A DNA stretch of 11,448 bases from Bacteroidota bacterium (GTDB taxonomy: Bacteria; Bacteroidota; Bacteroidia; Chitinophagales; Chitinophagaceae). Positions 5,806 through 11,448 of the stretch are shown here, piece by piece (the stretch's first letter is position 1; each line of letters opens with the position of its first letter). Under the pieces are notes generated by a model. It ran no database searches. It was not told the origin of the DNA and saw only the letters and a program-made list of their open reading frames with translations. The position numbers and the translations under genes are program-made. Where the stretch lies: the NCBI GenBank assembly GCA_026391115.1, contig JAPLER010000211.1:1-11448 (forward strand), in the 5' to 3' direction.

Positions 5806-8800
5806 CAAATTTATCAACAAACATTTCCTACTGATTCTGCTGGTTTTAGTAACAGATCTATGGTTTCGTCTGCTACATCTTATGCTAGGTCATCATCAAC
5901 TTCAAATTCTCAGGCAACTCTTATTTCTAGTTCTGGGGCTGGTTCTACCGTTAGTGTCACAAATGGTGCATTAACAAATGTTAGAACAGGTAATTCTTTA
6001 GCACTTGTAAGAAATGCAGCATTTTCTAATGGTGCTTTGATGTTTAGGTTTGATTTTACTTCATCTTCAACAACAAGTACTCAGGCTGCTCAATTTTGTG
6101 TTGGTAATACCTTTGCAAACTCAGCCTCAAGTACCTCACCTAGTATTCCTTTTGGTAGTAATAGCAATACTCATTCTCTTTTATACATATCTACAACAAC
6201 AGGCACACCCTCAACTTGGGGCTTAAATAATGGTGGTGCTGTAAATAGTGTAAACACTTACACAGGTAATGTTTCAAGAACAATACTTTGGGTTGTAAAT
6301 AATACCGGTGCCGCTATTACTTATCGTGCACCAGATGGAACTAATGAATCATTAGCTGACGATAAATATGATGTGTGGGTAGGTAGTGTAAGAGAAATGA
6401 ATGAAGTTGCTGCAAATGATGGTACACAATCTATTACAAATTTTGCCTTTAGAAATGGTAATTCAACTGGTACACAAACTTTTGATAATATCTTGGTTGA
6501 CCTTACACCAACTGTACCAACAAGTAGTGCAGCTACATCAATTGGTACAAATGGTTTTACTGCAAATTGGACTGCTGTAAGTGGTGTTACAGGATATAGA
6601 TTAGATGTTGCAACAGATGCTGCATTTACCAATATAGTTCAATCTAATGTATATGTATCTGGACAAGCTACAACAAGCAGAGTTTTTACAGGTTTAAACT
6701 CTTCAACTCAATATTATTATAGAGTAAGAAGTGCATCTCAATATACTGTTGATGAGTTTGGTAGTGGTAATTCAACTAGCCAAACAGCTACAACAACTTG
6801 TTCAAATCCAAGTATAACTGTTAATCCATCAACTACTAATTATACATTATGTCAAAATGTAAGTGCAACAAGTTTGTCTGTTACTGCAACAGGTGCATCT
6901 TCATATCAGTGGTACAGTAATGCTTCTGCAACTAACTCTGGCGGTTCTGCAATTAGTGGTGCAACAAGTGCAACATATACGCCATCAACAACTAGTATAG
7001 GAACGCTTTATTATTATTGCATAGCTCTAAGTGGTGCTTGTAGTTCAAGTGCGAGTGCTGTATCTGGTAGTTATGCTGTTGTTGCAGCACCTAGTCCAAC
7101 ATTTACAACTGCACCAAGTGCAACTACTGTAATTGGTAGCAGTGTAACTTATACTACACAATTTGGTGGTTCATCTTACAGTTGGTCAGTTCCTGGTACT
7201 GCTGGGGTAGATTATGATATCACAGCTGGTGGTATTGGTTCTTCAGATTACACTGTAACATTAACGTGGAAAACAACTGGTAGTAAAACTGTAACAGTAA
7301 ACTATTCTAATGGTTCTTGTTCTGGAGCAAGTTCAGCTTCATCAATCACAAATGTTACTGCAACAACTTTTTATAACAAAGCAAATAGCGATATTACAAT
7401 ACTCTCTAATTGGGGCTTAAATTCCGATGGTAGTGGTACTGCACCAACTGATTTTACTAGTGCAGGTTTAACATTTAATATGTATAACGCTAATCCATCA
7501 ATGTCAACAGCTTGGTCTCCAAACGGTGCAGGTACTGTTGTAAATATTGGTAGTTCAGTTAGTTTAACTGCTTCAAGTACATTTTCACCAACAGTTGTAA
7601 ATATGGCTAATGGTGCATCTTTACAAATACAAACAGCTACTATTCCAACTTTTGGAACATTAGGAGCATCTAGTACAGTAGATTATGCTGGCACATCTCA
7701 AGCTGTAACAGCAACGTCTTATGGTAATTTAACTATCAGTGGTTCTGGTGTTACTTTGTCTGGAACTACAAGTATAGCTGGTACATTTACACCAGGTTCA
7801 GCTACTGCAACTTCTGGTACAATTGTATTAAATGGTACTTCATCTTCTCAAGCTATTCCTGCATTTGCATATCAATCTCTTACTGTTTCTGGTGTTGATG
7901 GAAAATCAACTTCAGGAAGTTTAACAATAGCTGGTAGTTTAACAATGACTAATAGTTTTACATTAGCATCAAGTCATACCTTATTAATGGATTCTACAGG
8001 TTCAATGTCTTCTACAGCTGGTAAAACATTGACAGTTAATGGTACATTCGATAGAAGATTTGCATCGACTTCAAATACATTTTCTGCAGGTTCTGGACTA
8101 ATGCAAATAGCTGGTTCTGGTACATTTAGAGTTAGTGGTGTAACTTCTGGTAATAATGGAACGCCATCTCAAACAACTCTTACAAATGTAAACTTTGCTA
8201 GTGGTACAAGTGGTGGCACTTTACACGTTACTGCAAGTGCTGCACCACGTATCCCTTCAGCAGTTGCTGGTAATGTTATTTGGGATGTTAATGCTACTTC
8301 TTTTGGAATTTATAATTTAGTTGGTAGTACATCAAATACAATTGGAGGTCATTTAACAATAGCTTCAACAGGTCAAAGTATTTTATCTTTAGCTGGTGGT
8401 TCTTCATCAAGAGCTTTAACAGTATCTGGTAATTTATATATGCCAAATGGTGGTAGATTTGACTTAGCTACTTATAGTACTACAGCTACTACAACAGCTA
8501 CTGGTCCAAATGTATTAACTGTTAATGGTGATGTTATTTTAAATAACGCTGCTGATACACTTTATACAACTTGTTCTCCAACTGCCAGTGCAAGTGGTAC
8601 AATTAATATCAAGGGTAATTTAGTACACACAGCAGGCGTAATAGGTAAAGCCATTACACACAGAAGCAGTGCTGATTTAACTGGAACAGTAGCAAGTGCA
8701 AGTTATATTGTATTTAATGGAACTAGTTCTCAAGATATTACTACAACTGGTACAATAGAGAACAATACTAATGTATCTGTTAGTAATGCCGCGGGAGTGA

Positions 8801-11448
8801 GAATGTTGACCAATATGACTATTGATGGCTCTGTTACTCTTACTAGTGGTTTATTAAGAACAAATGGCAATACTTTAACAGTTGCTGGAACAAATGCGAC
8901 TCCATTTACAGGAACTAGTTTTGGAGCTGCTGCAACCAGCTATGTTGCAATTTGTGATGCAAGTGGTGCAACATCTTCTACTGGTGGTGTTACTGTTACA
9001 AATATAGGTAGTGGTGGAAGAACTGGTGCTATTTTGTTCCCAATAGGTGCTACACCAACCACTTATAATCCTTTAACAATAAATAATGCAAGTTCAGCTG
9101 TTGCATTTACTGCAAAAGTAAATAACTCAACAATTGCTGGTGTTAGCCCTTCAACAGATGCTGTACAAAGAACGTGGAATATTCAACCAGCAAGTGGTTC
9201 TCCTAGTTCAGTAATTGCATTACAATGGACAGGTAGTGAAGAAGGCTCTACTTTTACAAGAACTTCTGCTGCAGTTGCTCATTCTACAGGTTCAGCGATT
9301 GATGTACAAAGTGCTGGTGCAAATGCTGCTGGTACAAATCCATACTCTTTATCGTCTGGTGGAACTTCATTTACAAGTTATGGAGATTTTGGTGTAACCA
9401 ACGGTGTTGTTGCTTTAGCTACAGAACCTACGGTTCAAGCAAGTAATGTAATTCTTTCGGCTGGAGTAGATACAATGAATATATCTTGGACTAAGGGAAC
9501 TGATGCGAGCAATAGTCTTGTAATTATTAAAGCAGTAAGTTTAGCAAGTGCTAACCCTGCTGATGCAACATCATATACTGCATCTACAGTTTATGGAAGT
9601 GGTACTGCAATTGGTGGTGGATACGTTGCTTATACTGGAACAGGAAATTCTGTTACAGTAAGTGGATTAACACCAAATGTTACTTATTACGTAACAGTTT
9701 ATTCATTCAATACAAGTGGTGGTGCCGAAAATTATTTAACATCGACTGCTGGTGCAAGTGCTAATGCAACTACTGGTTTATATACCTATTATTATGTTGC
9801 AGGGGTTGGAGGTACTACTTCTGCAAGTTCTTGGGCAGTTGCAGGAAGATGGGCAACTAGTAAAGGTGGTACACCTTTATCAGCATTTACAGCAACAAAT
9901 AATGATGTTTATATTTTTGATGGTAGCAATTTAGGCACAACTGCTTCTCCTTATACAGGAACAGCTTCAATTGCTGCTGTTAACCCAACGAATGTGATTG
10001 GTAAAATAATCGTAAGAAATAATGCAAATGTTGTTATAGCTTCTACTAATAGTGCAACATCAATAACTTTAGGGAATAGTAGTTTCTCTGCTAATACTAC
10101 TGTATTGAGTGTTGAATTTGGCTCTACGCTTTCATTTAACGGTAGTACATATACTGGAATTAATTTACAAGCAAATTCATCTGCAAATATTTCTGGTACT
10201 TTAAACTTGGGTAGTGCTAACAATGCTCAATTGATTCCTAATCCAACAGGTTCAACTATTACATTTAATAGTGGTGCAATTTGTGAATCTAACCAAAGCT
10301 CAGGAACTGCTCCTTTTGGAACAAGTGTATCAGGAGTTGTAACTTTTGCTGATAGCTCTACATTTAAACATACAAAAGGTGCAGATGCATTTGGTGGTGC
10401 TGGATTTAATGTAGCATCTTTTGCAAGCAAAAGTTTATATTGGTTCAATAATACATCAACTTCTTCAAGCTTTAATTTAGATGGAAGAACTTATGGTAAT
10501 GTAAAAGTTTCTACTAGTGCTACTCCTGCTGCTGGTGCAAATGGATTTACCATTTATAACCTAGAATTAGCAGGTTCAACAACCAAACTTTCCACTGCAT
10601 TTGCAGGTACAAACAATCATATAAAAGGAAATATTATTATTCCTGCTGGCGATACCTTAAGATTTAACCCAACTTCTGCTTCAACATTAAACTTTAGTGG
10701 TACTACTGCTCAAACTACAACCATTAATAGTACATCTGGTTTGTGGCAAGTAATAAGCACTTGTTTACAAAGCTATGTTTTAAGTAATACAGCAGGCTTA
10801 TCTGTAGATGGTAGTATGAATATAGGACAGACTTCGGGTACTTCATTTACTATTAACAGTGGTACTAATTTGAGTCTAGTAAGTGGAACACTTACTGTAA
10901 CTAATTTAGGTTCTTTAAATGTTAATGGAACTATAACCAGAACTGCTGGTACTATTACACAATCATCAAGTACAGCTCCAATTGTATTCTCTGGAATGTC
11001 AAGCATACCTTCTGGTTTATTTGTTTCAAATACAGCTAAAGCACTAGAAATTAATCGTTCAGCTGGTATTACTTTGAACTCTGATTTAACCATTTCTAAT
11101 TCATTAACCTTAACAAATGGTGCTGTTACAACAGGTGCTAATACAGTTATAATGAGTACTGGAGCAACAGTTTCTAGAACAAACGGTTGGGTTAATGGTA
11201 ATCTTAGAAAAAATGTTTCTTCAGGTTCAAACGTTGTAAGAACATTTGAAATTGGAGATGCTTCTAACTATTTACCAGTTAGTATGACCTTTGCATCAGT
11301 AACTACTGCAGGAGATATGACTGCTAAAATTTCAGCTCCCGCAAGTTCTCAACCAAATTATGCAACTGCAACTGTAAGTAATTCAAATTATATCAATAGA
11401 TATTGGTCTCTTTCTAGTGTTAATACATTAGCATTTACTAATTATAAT
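5740..11448 (+). CDS. Giant secreted modular adhesin-like protein, 3'-truncated by window edge
   Basis: The frame is open for 1903 codons from ATG to the right edge with no stop; the C-terminus lies outside the window. Residues 1-22 are a signal peptide. Residues 23-257 form a beta-rich N-terminal domain of unknown family, ending in TFDNILVDLTP. An FN3 domain follows at 258-352 (FTANWTAVSGVTGYRLDV, LNSSTQYYYRVRS), then an Ig-like domain at about 354-446 (SYQWYSN, YYYCIALSGACSS) and a PKD-like domain at about 448-541. Cassette 1 begins at 544 (FYNKANSDITILSNW), runs through a repetitive passenger and closes with a cap (FPIGATPTTYNP at 1100). A second FN3-like domain (about 1227-1346; LTPNVTYYVTVYSFN) leads into cassette 2 (YTYYYVAGVGG at 1348), which ends in a cap with GWVNGNLRKN (about 1815) and NYINRYW. 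The architecture matches gene 1, so T9SS export and a surface-adhesin or stalk-like role are inferred. No catalytic motif is seen. A T9SS sorting domain is predicted beyond the edge but not observed. Confidence 0.92.
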   Translation, partial: MKKIYYVVLATFMLLFMQQANAQIYQQTFPTDSAGFSNRSMVSSATSYARSSSTSNSQATLISSSGAGSTVSVTNGALTNVRTGNSLALVRNAAFSNGALMFRFDFTSSSTTSTQAAQFCVGNTFANSASSTSPSIPFGSNSNTHSLLYISTTTGTPSTWGLNNGGAVNSVNTYTGNVSRTILWVVNNTGAAITYRAPDGTNESLADDKYDVWVGSVREMNEVAANDGTQSITNFAFRNGNSTGTQTFDNILVDLTPTVPTSSAATSIGTNGFTANWTAVSGVTGYRLDVATDAAFTNIVQSNVYVSGQATTSRVFTGLNSSTQYYYRVRSASQYTVDEFGSGNSTSQTATTTCSNPSITVNPSTTNYTLCQNVSATSLSVTATGASSYQWYSNASATNSGGSAISGATSATYTPSTTSIGTLYYYCIALSGACSSSASAVSGSYAVVAAPSPTFTTAPSATTVIGSSVTYTTQFGGSSYSWSVPGTAGVDYDITAGGIGSSDYTVTLTWKTTGSKTVTVNYSNGSCSGASSASSITNVTATTFYNKANSDITILSNWGLNSDGSGTAPTDFTSAGLTFNMYNANPSMSTAWSPNGAGTVVNIGSSVSLTASSTFSPTVVNMANGASLQIQTATIPTFGTLGASSTVDYAGTSQAVTATSYGNLTISGSGVTLSGTTSIAGTFTPGSATATSGTIVLNGTSSSQAIPAFAYQSLTVSGVDGKSTSGSLTIAGSLTMTNSFTLASSHTLLMDSTGSMSSTAGKTLTVNGTFDRRFASTSNTFSAGSGLMQIAGSGTFRVSGVTSGNNGTPSQTTLTNVNFASGTSGGTLHVTASAAPRIPSAVAGNVIWDVNATSFGIYNLVGSTSNTIGGHLTIASTGQSILSLAGGSSSRALTVSGNLYMPNGGRFDLATYSTTATTTATGPNVLTVNGDVILNNAADTLYTTCSPTASASGTINIKGNLVHTAGVIGKAITHRSSADLTGTVASASYIVFNGTSSQDITTTGTIENNTNVSVSNAAGVRMLTNMTIDGSVTLTSGLLRTNGNTLTVAGTNATPFTGTSFGAAATSYVAICDASGATSSTGGVTVTNIGSGGRTGAILFPIGATPTTYNPLTINNASSAVAFTAKVNNSTIAGVSPSTDAVQRTWNIQPASGSPSSVIALQWTGSEEGSTFTRTSAAVAHSTGSAIDVQSAGANAAGTNPYSLSSGGTSFTSYGDFGVTNGVVALATEPTVQASNVILSAGVDTMNISWTKGTDASNSLVIIKAVSLASANPADATSYTASTVYGSGTAIGGGYVAYTGTGNSVTVSGLTPNVTYYVTVYSFNTSGGAENYLTSTAGASANATTGLYTYYYVAGVGGTTSASSWAVAGRWATSKGGTPLSAFTATNNDVYIFDGSNLGTTASPYTGTASIAAVNPTNVIGKIIVRNNANVVIASTNSATSITLGNSSFSANTTVLSVEFGSTLSFNGSTYTGINLQANSSANISGTLNLGSANNAQLIPNPTGSTITFNSGAICESNQSSGTAPFGTSVSGVVTFADSSTFKHTKGADAFGGAGFNVASFASKSLYWFNNTSTSSSFNLDGRTYGNVKVSTSATPAAGANGFTIYNLELAGSTTKLSTAFAGTNNHIKGNIIIPAGDTLRFNPTSASTLNFSGTTAQTTTINSTSGLWQVISTCLQSYVLSNTAGLSVDGSMNIGQTSGTSFTINSGTNLSLVSGTLTVTNLGSLNVNGTITRTAGTITQSSSTAPIVFSGMSSIPSGLFVSNTAKALEINRSAGITLNSDLTISNSLTLTNGAVTTGANTVIMSTGATVSRTNGWVNGNLRKNVSSGSNVVRTFEIGDASNYLPVSMTFASVTTAGDMTAKISAPASSQPNYATATVSNSNYINRYWSLSSVNTLAFTNYN
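6511..6795 (+). other. Fibronectin type III domain of gene 2 (first)
   Basis: The segment has the typical FN3 order: a SIGTNGFTANW strand, SGVTGYRLDVATDAAF, a TGLNSSTQYYYRVRS strand carrying the conserved Leu and Tyr, and a final strand before the next domain. FN3 domains act as spacers or binding modules in extracellular proteins. There is no sign of catalytic activity. Confidence 0.8.
6799..7362 (+). other. Ig-like then PKD-like domains of gene 2
   Basis: The first part (6799-7074) has CQNVSATSLSVTATGASSYQ followed by WYSN and later YYYCIALSGACSS, a layout common in Bacteroidota surface proteins. The second (7081-7362) has TTVIGSSVTYTTQFGGSSYS followed by W, then VTLTWKTTGSKTVTVNYSNG, which resembles a PKD-like beta-sandwich. 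The Cys residues could form disulfides outside the cell. Family names are assigned by eye. Confidence 0.6.
9019..9405 (+). other. Cap-like module closing gene 2 cassette 1 (diverged)
   Basis: The order is GRTGAILFPIGATPTTYNPL (9019-9078), then QRTWNIQPASG (about 9169-9201), ALQWTGSEEG, and SYGDFGVTNG at the end. It parallels the gene 1 cap: F-(P/E)-I-G, Y-x-P, an Arg-x-W or Arg-Tyr-Trp strand, then a closing GDF strand. Homology is inferred from the order and spacing of motifs, not from strong identity. Confidence 0.5.
9418..9777 (+). other. Second FN3-like domain of gene 2
   Basis: It begins near ATEPTVQASNVILSAGVDTM followed by NISWTKG, continues with GSGTAIGGGYVAYTGTGNSV and then TVSGLTPNVTYYVTVYSFN, and ends ENYLTSTAG. 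This is the FN3-like domain often seen between passenger blocks in Bacteroidota T9SS proteins, carrying the G-L-x-P-x-x-x-Y-Y motif. It acts as a linker between cassette 1 and cassette 2. Confidence 0.65.
11161..11448 (+). other. Cap module closing gene 2 cassette 2 (cut by window edge)
   Basis: The encoded GATVSRTNGWVNGNLRKN is followed by RTFEIGDASNYLPVSMTFAS and NYINRYWSLSSVNTLAFTNY. It aligns without effort to the gene 1 cap at 3619-3900, motif by motif and at similar spacing. The window ends inside the domain, so its closing GDF strand is not visible. Confidence 0.75.

Larger units (their letters stand above)
3839..11406 (+). repeat. 23-nt identical stretch shared by both cap modules (3839-3861 and 11384-11406)
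   Basis: The two copies are identical over 23 nt and encode the NYINRYW core in the same frame, about 7.5 kb apart. The flanks diverge at once, on both sides. This points to common ancestry of the modules, or local gene conversion, rather than to a mobile repeat. Only the two end segments belong to the repeat, not the whole span. Confidence 0.7.

Noticed and set aside
9215..9934. Short + strand frames at 9215-9397 and 9752-9934 with Leu/Gln-rich translations
   Set aside because: They lie inside gene 2 in another frame and have the composition of out-of-frame glycine/alanine/threonine codons.

Overview
The window is AT-rich DNA that reads as part of a Bacteroidota (Bacteroidetes) genome, probably a gliding or environmental member. 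Three signs support this: a C-terminal type IX secretion (T9SS) type A sorting domain with a YPNP start and a GVYFVTV...EKLIVE end, a signal peptide followed by Gln at +1, and A-rich rather than Shine-Dalgarno-like sequence before the start codon. I see no RNA genes, mobile elements or CRISPR array. Nearly all of the sequence codes for two giant, Thr/Ser/Gly/Asn-rich, modular secreted proteins on the + strand.

Region 1 (1 to 5463) is the 3' part of a giant gene that begins before the window. Its first ~720 nt, in the frame of position 3, encode a tandem repeat and a glycine-rich domain resembling phage tail or adhesin modules. Between about 723 and 735 the coding sense moves to the frame of position 1, where two related beta-sandwich domains, a long repetitive beta-strand (probable beta-helix) passenger, a conserved 'cap' module, several Ig-like domains and the T9SS sorting domain follow without interruption. 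This is best read as one gene broken by a frameshift, or by a small deletion, at a domain boundary.

Region 2 (5464 to 5739) is a 276-nt intergenic stretch with one GC-rich 10-bp palindrome, a possible 39-codon ORF of doubtful reality, and the A-rich leader of the next gene. I found no convincing promoter or terminator.

Region 3 (5740 to the right edge) is the 5' part of a second giant gene, open for 1903 codons without a stop. It has a signal peptide, an N-terminal beta-rich domain, FN3, Ig-like and PKD-like domains, then two consecutive 'entry motif + repetitive passenger + cap' cassettes. Its last visible cap is clearly homologous to the one in gene 1, including a 23-nt identical stretch.

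The two proteins are probably tandem paralogues: cell-surface or released filamentous adhesins exported by Sec and then T9SS. No catalytic domain is visible in either. The most notable features are the shared three-part cassette, the domain-boundary frameshift and the phage-like N-terminal module attached to a T9SS protein.
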